A DNA stretch of 64,000 bases from Xanthobacteraceae bacterium (GCA_024508855.1 JANINJ010000072.1:120176-184175); one strand, 5' to 3'. Numbered from the stretch's first letter, positions 54,855 to 64,000 are shown. Program-made: numbers and translations. The notes: a model not told the origin generated them from the letters alone.

Positions 54855-56618
54855 TCAGGCCGCATGGTGAGCGAGTCGGGTCATTTCCTGTGTAACAAGT
54901 TCGCGATACGGACCCGGGCGCTGCATCAGGCGGCCCGGCGGTCCATCCTCGATGATCTTGCCATCTTTCAGCAGCACAACGCGATCGAAATTCCGCAGCG
55001 TCGCCAGCCGATGTGCGATCGCGACCACCGTACGTCCACACATTAGCCGCCCGAGTGCATCCCGGATGACCTCTTCGGATTCGCTGTCGAGTGCGGCGGT
55101 GGCCTCGTCCAGCAGGAGGATCGGCGCGTCCTTCAGGAACGCGCGCGCGATCGCGATACGCTGCCGCTGTCCTCCCGACAGCTTCACGCCTCGATCGCCG
55201 ACAATAGTCATAAAGCCTTCCGGCAGCGTTTCGATGAAATCGCAGCGCGCGTCGATCGCCGCCCTCAGCACATCGTCATCCGATGCGCCCGGCCGGCCAT
55301 AGCGGATGTTTTCCATGATGCTGCGCTGGAACAACGAAATATCCTGGGGTACAACGGAGATCGCTTCACGCAAACTCTTCTGTGTGACGTGAGCGATGTT
55401 CTGCCCATCGATGGTGATGCTGCCCTCTTCGACATCGTAGAACCGTTGCAGCAACGCGAAGAGACTCGACTTGCCACCTCCGGAATGGCCGACCAGTCCG
55501 ATACGTTTTCCCGGCTGCAGCCGAAGGCTGAAGTTTTCGAACACCTGCAACCCGCCCGGATACCTGAAGGTAATATTGTTGAATGCGATTGCCGCTCCCC
55601 TCTTCACCAGCGGCTCAGCCTCGGGATGGTCGCGGAGTTCGTGCGGCACCAACAATGTCGCGATCGCCTCCGACAGACGCGCGACGTGCTGCGTAACGTC
55701 AACCAGAGCCACCGCGAGATCGCGCGTGGCATGCAGAATCGACAGCCCGAGCGTACAAACCAGCACGACATCGCCCGTAGTGGCATTGCCCTGCTGCCAC
55801 AGCGAAACTACCCACGCGAGCAGAGCGACGGTGAGGACAACCGTGACACCGGCATGCATCAGCCGGAGCCGCTCCAGATAGCGCAGGCTGCGACCGCGGG
55901 CCGATAACTCGCGGTTCACGGTCGCGTCGAACCTTTTGTGTTCGTAACCGAGCCCGCAGAATGCCCGCACCAACGGCATGTTGTTGATGACGTCCACCAT
56001 CTCGCCATCCACGGCAGCTGCCGTATCGGCGAAGCCATCATGCAACGGCTTGCCGCGGGCAGCGAGGTGGAACATCGCAACCACGACGGCGCCGGCGATC
56101 ACGGTGAGCGCTGCCGCCATTTTCAGGCTGACCGTTCCGATCAACGCAATCGCCGCGAATGTTGCGATGCAGGGTGGCATCACGTTCCAGACGAACATGT
56201 TCTCGACCGTAAACACTGCATTGGCCGTCGCCGTGATGCGACTGCTCAGCATGCCCGGTAACCGATCCGTGAAATAGCTCGGCGCGTGCCCGGTGAGATG
56301 GCGGAAGATGTCCTTGCGAAGATCGCCGGTCACTTCGACGAAGGTGAAACTCGCGGTCCAGCTCGCGATCCGCCACAGGAAATTGTCGGCGGCAATCAGC
56401 GACATGAGAAAAATGAATGCCAGCCATACGCCACCCGCGTTCGCGGGGCCCGCCGAAAGCCCGTCGACGAGAAATTTCACGCCATATTGCGTGCCTACCG
56501 AACAGGCAACCGCCGCGACGACCGCGCCGAAAATTACCAGATGCGCTGCGAGATGCCTGCGCAGATAGCGCATGACGAACGGAAACGGACGCAGCGCATA
56601 TCCTGAAAGATCGTTCAT
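54855..56618 (-). CDS. ABC exporter, fused permease and ATPase (MsbA/LipA-glucan type)
   Basis: A 587-residue half-transporter: six membrane helices (about residues 15-310) then an ATPase domain with Walker A GHSGGGKSS, Q-loop VPQDISLFQ, signature LSGGQRQR, Walker B ILLLDEATAALD and H-loop AIAHRLAT. It works as a homodimer exporting lipids, glucans or peptides. The ATG at 56618 is preceded by GAGGTGTT, the same sequence that precedes the glycosidase start, and replaces a longer frame at 56636. It is the first gene of a two-gene operon with the debranching-type glycosidase, and is divergent from the GT4 gene. Confidence 0.92.
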   Translation of the reverse strand: MNDLSGYALRPFPFVMRYLRRHLAAHLVIFGAVVAAVACSVGTQYGVKFLVDGLSAGPANAGGVWLAFIFLMSLIAADNFLWRIASWTASFTFVEVTGDLRKDIFRHLTGHAPSYFTDRLPGMLSSRITATANAVFTVENMFVWNVMPPCIATFAAIALIGTVSLKMAAALTVIAGAVVVAMFHLAARGKPLHDGFADTAAAVDGEMVDVINNMPLVRAFCGLGYEHKRFDATVNRELSARGRSLRYLERLRLMHAGVTVVLTVALLAWVVSLWQQGNATTGDVVLVCTLGLSILHATRDLAVALVDVTQHVARLSEAIATLLVPHELRDHPEAEPLVKRGAAIAFNNITFRYPGGLQVFENFSLRLQPGKRIGLVGHSGGGKSSLFALLQRFYDVEEGSITIDGQNIAHVTQKSLREAISVVPQDISLFQRSIMENIRYGRPGASDDDVLRAAIDARCDFIETLPEGFMTIVGDRGVKLSGGQRQRIAIARAFLKDAPILLLDEATAALDSESEEVIRDALGRLMCGRTVVAIAHRLATLRNFDRVVLLKDGKIIEDGPPGRLMQRPGPYRELVTQEMTRLAHHAA

Positions 56619-56949
56619 AACACCTCGAAACCTCATTGAGTAACAACGGCTTCTGTCGGGCCTGCACCGGGCCGTCGTTACATCGTCACAAAGAGCTCAC
56701 GTCTGCGCCCTCGCGACGCAACATTCTTTCGGCACATCGATATTCTCGAAACCTTCGATGAAAGCCTCGATGCGAAATCTCATGGAACGTCGTGGCATCA
56801 AAAAGACCATTGTGTGGATGATTAACAACAACTCGTTCGACTGCACCCGGTCTTGGAACTTCAAAGGAGGCAAAACGTTCCCTCGGCGGCTGGTCGGTGT
56901 CTTCGACGCAAGGGGCGTAACTATTCTCGAGTTGACAGGAGACGAATGA
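56619..56949. other. 331-bp divergent control region between the ABC exporter and GT4 genes
   Basis: Both flanking genes start from this stretch. It is less GC-rich than the surroundings and carries an EcfG-type promoter toward the GT4 gene (56855-56879). A 63-codon open frame (56758-56949) ends at the GT4 start. It has no ribosome binding site and the promoter lies inside it, so I do not call it a gene. Confidence 0.7.
56855..56879 (+). promoter_or_regulatory. EcfG-type (general stress response sigma) promoter
   Basis: GGAAC (56855-56859), 16 bp, then CGTT (56876-56879): an exact fit to the alphaproteobacterial EcfG consensus GGAAC-N16/17-CGTT. It ends 70 bp before the GT4 start codon. No other exact match was noticed in the intergenic regions I scanned. 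Confidence 0.75.
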
Positions 56950-58017
56950 ATGCGCATCGCGCAGGTTGCCCCCCTGACGGAAGCAGTGCCCCCGAAGCTT
57001 TATGGCGGTACAGAACGCGTGGTCCACTGGATTACCGAAGAGCTCGTGGCCCTTGGAAACGAAGTAACTCTTTTCGCAAGCGGAGATTCACACACATCGG
57101 CAAAGCTCGATGCAACCTGGCCGAAAGCACTCCGGCTTGATGGTTCGGTACGTGATCCTAACGCACTGCACATGGTCATGCTTGAGCGTGTTCGGCAGAA
57201 GTGCGATGCGGAGGAGTACGATCTTCTTCACTTCCATCTGGACTACATGCCGTTTTCTCTGTTTATGCGGCAACCAACTCCTTTTGTAACGACGCTGCAC
57301 GGGAGGCTGGATCTCCCCGAGCACCAACCGGTATTTTCTACTTTCTCGAATATCCCGGTGATTTCCATTTCTAATTCGCAACGGCGACCGGTGCCGCACG
57401 CGAACTGGCAACGCACCATCTATCATGGGTTGCCGGAGAAGCTTTTGACGCCCCAACCGATCAGGCCGAGCTACCTTGCTGTTCTGGGTCGCATCGCGCC
57501 GGAAAAGGGCGTCGATCGCGCGATCAAGATCGCGATCCGTTGCGGTATTCCGCTGAAGATCGCCGCCAAGGTCGATCGCGCCGACCAGGAGTATTACGAC
57601 GAAGTCATCCGGCCGATGATGGACCACCCATTGGTAGAATACATTGGCGAGATCAGCGATCATGAGAAGTCGGACTTTCTCAGTGGCGCGATCGGGCTTC
57701 TGTTGCCGATCGACTGGCCGGAGCCCTTCGGCCTCGTAATGATCGAAGCGATGGCCTGCGGCACGCCGGTGATCGCATATAATCGCGGCTCGGCGCCTGA
57801 GATCATCGAAGACGGCATTACCGGCTTTATCGTTGAGGACGAGACCAGTGCGGTTGCCGATGTTGGCCGGCTTCCCGATCTCGATCGCGATCGAATACGG
57901 CGACGATTCGAGGAGCGCTTCACCGCCCGCCGAATGGCGCTAGACTATATGGAAGCCTATCGCACACTGATCGACCGCGCATCCCCGCGCATCCGTCTGG
58001 TCAGCAGCGCAGAATAA
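56950..58017 (+). CDS. GT4-family glycosyltransferase
   Basis: A 355-residue GT-B glycosyltransferase. The N-terminal PPKLYGGTERVVHWITEELVALGNEV is the acceptor-domain glycine loop region, and HFHLDYMPF and TLHG are usual N-domain motifs. The donor-domain signature EPFGLVMIEAMACGTPVIA (about residues 255-273) with the EX7E pair binds a nucleotide-sugar. A good ribosome binding site (AGGAG, 8 bp spacing) precedes the ATG. It is divergent from an ABC exporter and a debranching-type glycosidase and lies behind an EcfG-type promoter, which suggests stress-induced glycan or glycoside synthesis. The exact product is not known. Confidence 0.92.
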   Translation: MRIAQVAPLTEAVPPKLYGGTERVVHWITEELVALGNEVTLFASGDSHTSAKLDATWPKALRLDGSVRDPNALHMVMLERVRQKCDAEEYDLLHFHLDYMPFSLFMRQPTPFVTTLHGRLDLPEHQPVFSTFSNIPVISISNSQRRPVPHANWQRTIYHGLPEKLLTPQPIRPSYLAVLGRIAPEKGVDRAIKIAIRCGIPLKIAAKVDRADQEYYDEVIRPMMDHPLVEYIGEISDHEKSDFLSGAIGLLLPIDWPEPFGLVMIEAMACGTPVIAYNRGSAPEIIEDGITGFIVEDETSAVADVGRLPDLDRDRIRRRFEERFTARRMALDYMEAYRTLIDRASPRIRLVSSAE

Positions 58018-58041
58018 ATCTGACAAACCTGTCGGACCAAT

Positions 58042-58073
58042 GAAGGGAATGGCACGTCGGTGCCATTCCCTTC
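58042..58073. terminator. Strong hairpin between GT4 and YeiH genes
   Basis: A perfect 14-bp stem, GAAGGGAATGGCAC with GTGCCATTCCCTTC, around the loop GTCG, starting 25 bp after the GT4 stop and ending 50 bp before the convergent yeiH stop. There is no T-run on either strand. The position suggests a shared, probably Rho-independent-like or RNA-stabilising, 3' end for both transcripts. Confidence 0.7.
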
Positions 58074-58122
58074 GTCACTTCAACAATCACTGCCGCAATC
58101 ATGCCGGTGAACTCGTCACACA

Positions 58123-59196
58123 TCAGCTTGGGATGACATAGCGGATAAGACACAGGCTGATGATGAAGAGGAATACCAGCGACAGCGTCACCGCTGCCGT
58201 CACCTTGCCGCCGACCTGACCGATCACCCTCAGGTCCACGCCTAGGCCGAGCGCCGCCATCGACAGCACCGTGAGAAAGCTGGCCGCCTCTTGTAACGGT
58301 GTGACGGCATTATCGGGAATAAGCGACAATGAGCGAAGCGCCGCCAGCGCAAAGAAGGCCACGATGAACCACGGCACGGCCTTGAAGATGTTCTGCTTTC
58401 GGGAAGCGACCGCAGGCTGATCCGCACGCAAGCCCCGCGCGAGTAGCGCAATACAGGCGACGACCGGCCCCAGCATCATGACTCTGACGAGCTTGACCAA
58501 CGTACCGACCTGCGTGCTTAGCACACTGACGGGCACGGTTGCGGCGAGCACCTGGGGCACCGCATAGACCGTCATTCCCGCGAGAATGCCATATTGCGCC
58601 TCCGAGAGGAGGAAGAGCGGAACCAGAAGCGGCAGGCCCAATACGACAACCACACCGAGCACAGCCGTAAACGCGATAGAAGAAGCAACGTCGTCGGAAC
58701 TGGCATCGATCACCGGCGCTACCGCGGCGATCGCGGAATTGCCGCAGATCGAGTTGCCGCAAGCAATCAGGATCGAAAGCCGGTTCGACAGGCCGAGCGC
58801 ACGGCTGAGACCATAACTGGCCGCGATGGTCAGAACGACCGTGGCGACAATCGCACCCAGCAGCATAGGCCCCGAAGCAGCGATCGCGCCAAACGTGATC
58901 GACGCGCCGAGCAGCGCGACCGCGACCTCCAGCAATTGCTTGGCACTGAAGGCGATGCCGGAATGCCAACGCGCCCCCGGCTCCCAGATCGTGCGGACGG
59001 CCGTCCCGAGCAGGATCGCAATGACAATGGCCTCAAGATAGGGATGGCCGACCGCGGACTCCTGTACTGCCTGCAGCACGACCGCAATGAGTGTAACCAG
59101 CGCGCACAGCGCAATACCCGGCATACGCGCTGTCAGAGCCGTGAAACCCCGCCTATGCAGGCTGGAACTGGCAGAAAGACCGGTTGGATCCGACAC
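58123..59196 (-). CDS. YeiH/UPF0324-family putative sulfate exporter
   Basis: A 357-residue membrane protein with about ten to eleven helices of the YeiH family. LEAIVIAILLGTAVR (about residues 50-64), the double-glycine GNSICGNSAIAAVAPVI (about 145-161) and AALGLGVDLRVI (near 320) are family motifs. The longest frame starts at 59808 inside the antisense of the LysR gene. The family length and a GGGG site point to GTG at 59196. It is divergent from a YeiE-like LysR regulator, as in Escherichia coli, which likely controls it. Transport of sulfate or sulfite is a family prediction only. Confidence 0.87.
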   Translation of the reverse strand: MSDPTGLSASSSLHRRGFTALTARMPGIALCALVTLIAVVLQAVQESAVGHPYLEAIVIAILLGTAVRTIWEPGARWHSGIAFSAKQLLEVAVALLGASITFGAIAASGPMLLGAIVATVVLTIAASYGLSRALGLSNRLSILIACGNSICGNSAIAAVAPVIDASSDDVASSIAFTAVLGVVVVLGLPLLVPLFLLSEAQYGILAGMTVYAVPQVLAATVPVSVLSTQVGTLVKLVRVMMLGPVVACIALLARGLRADQPAVASRKQNIFKAVPWFIVAFFALAALRSLSLIPDNAVTPLQEAASFLTVLSMAALGLGVDLRVIGQVGGKVTAAVTLSLVFLFIISLCLIRYVIPS

Positions 59197-59283
59197 GCGA
59201 CACCCCTTCAATGAGAAGGAAATATGCGTGACAGGACCAAAAATAGAAAATACCAATTCGGAATACGCCAATAGCGAGAGATT

Positions 59284-60198
59284 ATGTCCCTCAATCTTCA
59301 CTTGCTCCGCATGTTCGCAGCCGTGGTCCAGACCGGAAGTTTCTCGCGCGCCGCCGAGGCTCTCAATATCAGCCAACCCGCAATTTCCAAGGGTGTCCGG
59401 GATTTTGAACTCCAGGTCGGTTGCCGCCTGCTCAATCGCTCGCCGAAGGGCGTGGTTCCCACCACGGAGGGGCTCGCCCTGTCGCGACATGCGGAAACGC
59501 TGTTCGCGGCGGAGCGCGCTGCCGAGGAAGAACTTTCCGCATTGCGCGGGCTGCATAACGGCTCGCTGCGGATCGGCGCCAGCACGACCATCGCGACATA
59601 CATGATCGCGCGTTATCTCGGGACCTTCCACCGGGCCCATCCGGGCGTCGACCTCCATCTCGTCAGCGCCAACACCCGCGATATCGCCGAACAGATGTCT
59701 GCACAGGATATCGATATCGGGTTGGTCGAGGGACCGATCGAAGAACGTAATATTGTTGCGGAGCCATGGCGCACGGACGTCATGAAGCTCATCGTCGCGC
59801 CGGATCATGCCTTCGCGGCGGCAAAGGAAGCGATCGATCCGAAGCGGCTCGACGACGAAGTACTGATCCTCCGCGAGCCGGGTTCAGGATCGCGCGAAGT
59901 CGTCACGCAAGCTCTCACCGCTCATAGTATCGAACCGCTCCGGACGCTGGAAATCGGCAGTACTGCTGCAATCAAGCAAGTGGTCGCTGCGGGGCTTGGC
60001 GTTTCTATCGTCTCGGCGGTATCGGTAAAAGATCAGGTCCAGCTTGGGCACCTGAAGATCGCGGCAATGCAAGGCGTCCAGATCGAACGAACCCTATGGC
60101 GGCTGAAAGTGCCGGGACGCATCGCGATGCCGGCAGCCCGTGCTTTCGAGAAGATGCTCGACGATCGCAAGACATTTCCGGATGAAAAACCGGACTGA
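59284..60198 (+). CDS. LysR-family transcriptional regulator, YeiE-like
   Basis: A 304-residue LysR regulator. The winged helix-turn-helix (residues 3-60: LLRMFAAVVQTGSFSRAAEALNISQPAISKGVRDFE) is followed by the effector domain. DIGLVEGPIEERNIVAEPW (about residues 140-158), LREPGSGSREVV (about 197-208) and LEIGSTAAIKQVVAAGLGVSIVS match what I recall of YeiE and CysB-like relatives. It starts 87 bp from the divergent yeiH gene in an AT-rich gap fit for a LysR operator, so yeiH is the likely target. Confidence 0.92.
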   Translation: MSLNLHLLRMFAAVVQTGSFSRAAEALNISQPAISKGVRDFELQVGCRLLNRSPKGVVPTTEGLALSRHAETLFAAERAAEEELSALRGLHNGSLRIGASTTIATYMIARYLGTFHRAHPGVDLHLVSANTRDIAEQMSAQDIDIGLVEGPIEERNIVAEPWRTDVMKLIVAPDHAFAAAKEAIDPKRLDDEVLILREPGSGSREVVTQALTAHSIEPLRTLEIGSTAAIKQVVAAGLGVSIVSAVSVKDQVQLGHLKIAAMQGVQIERTLWRLKVPGRIAMPAARAFEKMLDDRKTFPDEKPD

Positions 60199-60202
60199 GA
60201 CC

Positions 60203-60526
60203 CTATCGCGCGGCTTCGGTTTTCGTGGTTTGGGCATTGCCGGATTGAAACACCGGGCCGGTAAAATAGAAGACGCGCGCCGACACAATAGCAACAACGA
60301 GCGCCCAGAAGATTATCTGACCGGTTCGGCGGAGAACCACCGAAGACATCCGCGAGGCCTCAGCGTCCTTGACGCCGCGAGCCGGCAGCACTTCGCCAAA
60401 CGCGTCGAAATTCTCAGGCACCGTACTCGCTCCACTACCGTCTCCGAATAGCATTATCCCGCGCGGAGATCGGTCGAAACAATAGTCTGGATTTTCAATG
60501 TTCGAGGGAAATCGAGACGATTTCAT
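60203..60526 (-). CDS. Hypothetical protein with one membrane helix
   Basis: A 107-residue protein that I do not recognise. It has an acidic, Gly/Ser-rich N-terminal half and one hydrophobic helix near the C-terminus (GQIIFWALVVAIVSARVFYFTG, about residues 70-91), followed by a short polar tail. The orientation would put most of the protein on one face of the membrane. The ATG at 60526 has GGGG 8-12 bp upstream; a longer frame starts at 60592. It converges on the LysR gene with a 4-bp gap. The alternative, that this is non-coding, cannot be ruled out, but the clean hydrophobic helix favours a gene. Confidence 0.5.
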   Translation of the reverse strand: MKSSRFPSNIENPDYCFDRSPRGIMLFGDGSGASTVPENFDAFGEVLPARGVKDAEASRMSSVVLRRTGQIIFWALVVAIVSARVFYFTGPVFQSGNAQTTKTEAAR

Positions 60527-60646
60527 CTGCACGACCCCGCCCGACGACAGGATCGTTTTGGAGTGGCTCTGAGCCTTTAGCCAACCGCTCATCTCGGGCC
60601 ATTAAGCTCGATCAATACGATGACGGCGCAACCGCATCGTGAAACC

Positions 60647-60672
60647 AAAAAGGCGCCGCATGAAGCGGCGCC
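60647..60672 (-). terminator. Rho-independent terminator of the SDR/CaiB/HADH operon
   Basis: A perfect 8-bp GC stem (GGCGCCGC with GCGGCGCC, loop ATGAA) is followed on the minus strand by five T. It lies 52 bp beyond the SDR stop codon and ends the operon that enters from the right edge. Confidence 0.88.
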
Positions 60673-60724
60673 AGTCTTTGGGAGATTCACGAAAGTCACG
60701 TCATGCGTCTCGGGCGTAGCCCGC

Positions 60725-61501
60725 TCACGCCGTCGTGGCCAGACCGCCGTCGACCGGAATCACCGCACCACAGACGAAACTGCTAGCCCGCGACGCAAGA
60801 TAAAGAGCGATTCCCGCCATGTCCTCGGGCCTCCCCATGCGCTTCATCGGCGCGTTGTCGACAACTTCCTTCGCACCGTGCTCGTCGATCGCATCCGTCA
60901 TCTTCGACGGGAAATAACCCGGCGCGATCGCATTCACTGCGATAAATTTTGGCGCGAGAAATTTCGCCATGATGCGCGTCAGATGGTTCACGCCAGCTTT
61001 CGATGCCGCGTAGGAATAGGCCTCGAGATGCGTGGTGCGGATGCCTTCGATCGAACCGATGTTGATAACCCGCGAATAGGCGTCCCTGGATCCTGCCGCC
61101 TCCAGCAGATCGAGCAACTGCTGCGTAAGGAAGAATACCGACTTGACGTTGAGATCCATCACCTTGTCCCAGCCTTTTTCCGGAAACTCGGCGAATGTCG
61201 CGCCCCAGCTCGCGCCGGCATTATTGACGAGGATATCGAGCTTCTTCTCCCGTTTGTGCAATTCGGCGGAAAGACGTTCGATCTCTTCCATCCGGGACAG
61301 ATCGGCCGGGATCGCGATGCACTCGCCGACCTTCGACAACTCTTCCGCCAGCGACATGCAGGCTTCTGCGTTCCGTGAGGTGATGTAGACCTTGGCACCA
61401 TTCTCGACATAGGCGCGAGCAATGATCTCGCCGAGGCCGCGGCTTCCCCCGGTTACCAGGGCAACCTTGCCCCGGACGCTGAACAGTTCCTCGATCTTCA
61501 T
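60725..61501 (-). CDS. Short-chain dehydrogenase/reductase
   Basis: A 258-residue classical SDR. The coenzyme motif is TGGSRGLGE (about residues 16-24), NNAGASWG follows, and the catalytic residues are Ser in INIGSIEG with YAASK further on. It is of the 3-oxoacyl reductase/hydroxyacid dehydrogenase kind and probably uses NAD(P)H. The ATG at 61501 has GGAG 6 bp upstream; the longest frame (61624) overlaps the upstream gene and is not likely. It is the last gene of the operon with CaiB, 3-hydroxyacyl-CoA dehydrogenase and an acetoacetate-decarboxylase-like gene. Confidence 0.9.
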   Translation of the reverse strand: MKIEELFSVRGKVALVTGGSRGLGEIIARAYVENGAKVYITSRNAEACMSLAEELSKVGECIAIPADLSRMEEIERLSAELHKREKKLDILVNNAGASWGATFAEFPEKGWDKVMDLNVKSVFFLTQQLLDLLEAAGSRDAYSRVINIGSIEGIRTTHLEAYSYAASKAGVNHLTRIMAKFLAPKFIAVNAIAPGYFPSKMTDAIDEHGAKEVVDNAPMKRMGRPEDMAGIALYLASRASSFVCGAVIPVDGGLATTA

Positions 61502-61550
61502 TGTCATCTCCGAACGGTTGAAGCTAGCAAGCGGAAGTGCATCCGATCGC

Positions 61551-62756
<1,206 letters not shown>

Positions 62757-62831
62757 GGCGTCTCTTCCCTGAACAATGATGCCTGTTCTTTCCCTGCGCG
62801 AAAGAAAACACGAAGTCCGCCACGCGGATGA

Positions 62832-63806
62832 TTACGACGGAGTCTTTCCATTCGCCGGGACTGTTGCGAGCGCGTGCAGGATCGCAAGCTGTGAATCGTC
62901 GCGCTTGCGCTCCATTTCCGGGATCGGCGTCTTGCCGAACGATGCGGCAGCCTGATCGATGATCACCTGCTGAAGCTTCGCGTCGAGTTCGACGTTCGGA
63001 ATCACCTTGAACGAGGCCGCCATATTCTTTCCGAGGTGCTGAAAGAACGACTCCAGCCCCTTCGGGCCGCCACCCATATGGAACGAACTGAACGGCCCGT
63101 TCACGGCCCAACGCAGGCCGATCGAACTCGTGACGATGTCGTCGAGCTCATCGACCGTCACCACGCCTTCCTGCACCAGGTAACACGCCTCCCGCATGAT
63201 CGCGCGTTGCAGCCGGTTGGCGACGAATCCTTGGATTTCCTTCTTCAGCACCCGCGGCACCTTGCCGAGTGCCTCGTAGAAGGCGACCGCATCCTCCACG
63301 GCTTCGGGGCTGGTCTTGTCACCTGGAACGACCTCGACGAGTGGGATCAAATGCGGCGGATTGAACGGGTGACCGATCAAAAGTCGGCTTGCATCCCTCA
63401 TCTGTTGACCCTGCTCCGTTGCCGGCCGCGCCGAGCTCGACGACAGCAGCAGCGCATGGCGCGGAAGCGCGGGCTCGATCTGCGCCCATAACTCTTGCTT
63501 CCATTTCGGATTTTCGGGGCCGTTCTCCTGCACCAGATCGACGCCCGTCACCGCACGTTCGAGGTCGGGTTCGAAGCGCAAGTTCTTGTCGAGCCCTTCA
63601 TGCGGAAGCCCAAGCGCTTTCAGCGTCAGTGCTGCCTTGTCCAGCATGTCCCTGACTTTGGTCTCGATGTCGGGTTGCGGATCGCTCACGACGACGTGAA
63701 GCCCGTGCGCAAGAAACAGCGCGGCCCACGACGCGCCAATCACACCCGCGCCGATCACCGCAACGTTCGAATACCGGTTCAGGATGTCTTGCCGGGCTGT
63801 TGCCAT
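62832..63806 (-). CDS. 3-hydroxyacyl-CoA dehydrogenase-family protein (carnitine-dehydrogenase-like)
   Basis: A 324-residue NAD-dependent dehydrogenase. The NAD motif VAVIGAGVIGASWAALFLAHG (residues 15-35), the Ser-rich SSSSA (about 120-124) and the catalytic His in GHPFNPPHLIPLVEVVPG (about 142-159) are those of 3-hydroxyacyl-CoA and L-carnitine dehydrogenases. FVANRLQRA marks the C-terminal domain. A strong AGGAG precedes the ATG, which lies 9 bp after the upstream stop codon. It is the second gene of the operon at the right edge. Confidence 0.9.
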   Translation of the reverse strand: MATARQDILNRYSNVAVIGAGVIGASWAALFLAHGLHVVVSDPQPDIETKVRDMLDKAALTLKALGLPHEGLDKNLRFEPDLERAVTGVDLVQENGPENPKWKQELWAQIEPALPRHALLLSSSSARPATEQGQQMRDASRLLIGHPFNPPHLIPLVEVVPGDKTSPEAVEDAVAFYEALGKVPRVLKKEIQGFVANRLQRAIMREACYLVQEGVVTVDELDDIVTSSIGLRWAVNGPFSSFHMGGGPKGLESFFQHLGKNMAASFKVIPNVELDAKLQQVIIDQAAASFGKTPIPEMERKRDDSQLAILHALATVPANGKTPS

Positions 63807-63815
63807 CGCATGCTC

Positions 63816-64000
63816 CTAGCTTGATGTGTGTGCAGGCGCGCTGTCGGTCAGATAATCGTAAATAACCGTCGCTGGGGAGAGCGTAAGGTCGGTCAGGATA
63901 TGTGTCGCCGAAACGATCTCCCGGACCGGAAGGTCGGCCAGCGGCGCCAGCGCATGCTCGAACAGTTGCAGCCGCGCGGGACCCGACCAGGCGCCCTTCA
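63816..64000 (-). CDS. Acetoacetate decarboxylase-family protein, C-terminal part (5' end outside window)
   Basis: The minus-strand frame is open from the window edge to a TAG at 63816-63818, giving 60 residues. [32 protein letters not shown] and [16 protein letters not shown] match the C-terminus of acetoacetate decarboxylase-family proteins as I remember them, in which this region forms the last beta strands. The active-site Lys lies upstream and is not seen. The next gene starts 9 bp later, so the two are co-transcribed. Because the family also contains other decarboxylases and dehydratases, the reaction is not fixed. Confidence 0.75.
   Translation of the reverse strand, partial: KGAWSGPARLQLFEHALAPLADLPVREIVSATHILTDLTLSPATVIYDYLTDSAPAHTSS

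Noticed and set aside
56758..56949. 63-codon open frame upstream of the GT4 gene
   Set aside because: There is no ribosome binding site and it contains the EcfG-type promoter; the product has no signal or family resemblance.
59197..59808. Long N-terminal extension of the YeiH frame
   Set aside because: It is antisense to the LysR gene and unrelated to YeiH. A GTG at 59196 with GGGG upstream gives the family length.

Overview
The window looks like chromosomal DNA of a GC-rich alphaproteobacterium of the Bradyrhizobium / Rhodopseudomonas / Tardiphaga group. This is inferred from the gene repertoire (CaiB/BaiF and acyl-CoA enzymes, a branched-chain amino-acid-type ABC importer, TauE/SafE, YeiH with a YeiE-type LysR), from intergenic palindromic repeats of a kind common in that group, and from a near-perfect EcfG-type (general stress sigma factor) promoter. 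No rRNA, tRNA, insertion sequence, phage gene or CRISPR array was recognised. Coding density is high and nearly all genes are metabolic, transport or regulatory.

Layout. 1-2.0 kb: end of a GMC oxidoreductase and a PAS-PAS-GGDEF diguanylate cyclase. 2.2-7.4 kb: a tetR-adaptor-RND efflux operon with its own terminator and a palindromic operator at the tetR start. 7.4-10.7 kb: a split TPP-dependent decarboxylase (sulfopyruvate/phosphonopyruvate decarboxylase type), a divergent cytochrome P450 and a TauE/SafE exporter. 10.7-16.4 kb: pyrD, then a tight four-gene minus-strand operon (Glu/Leu-type dehydrogenase, APH-fold kinase, a divergent enolase paralogue, a two-domain VOC protein) that I consider the most unusual unit here. 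16.6-19.8 kb: PfkB kinase, ferredoxin reductase and enoyl-CoA hydratase; a 24-bp perfect palindrome lies between the last two. 19.9-25.3 kb: a sugar-acid oxidation cluster (IlvD/Edd dehydratase, uronate dehydrogenase, SMP-30 lactonase, aldehyde dehydrogenase). 25.4-28.4 kb: an AceE/MdeB-like 2-oxoacid dehydrogenase E1 divergent from an Lrp regulator.

28.8-43.8 kb: single genes, namely an EamA transporter, aldo/keto reductase, serine hydrolase, ClC protein, zinc alcohol dehydrogenase, IPMDH-family dehydrogenase, a small secreted protein, a molybdopterin oxidoreductase, a GT39-like membrane protein, an acyl-CoA synthetase and an M29 aminopeptidase. 43.9-50.2 kb: a complete livFGMH-type importer with its binding protein, divergent from a TcuA-like flavoprotein. 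50.7-58.0 kb: an MFS transporter, then a PRC-barrel protein, a glycogen-debranching-type glycosidase, an ABC exporter and a GT4 glycosyltransferase, the last behind the EcfG-type promoter. 58.1-60.2 kb: a YeiH/LysR divergent pair. 60.6-64.0 kb: an operon of an acetoacetate-decarboxylase-like gene (cut by the window end), a 3-hydroxyacyl-CoA dehydrogenase, a CaiB CoA-transferase and an SDR, closed by a terminator.

All functions are read from motifs and family resemblance by eye; no database search was run. Start sites were moved downstream of the longest frame wherever a ribosome binding site or family length supported it.
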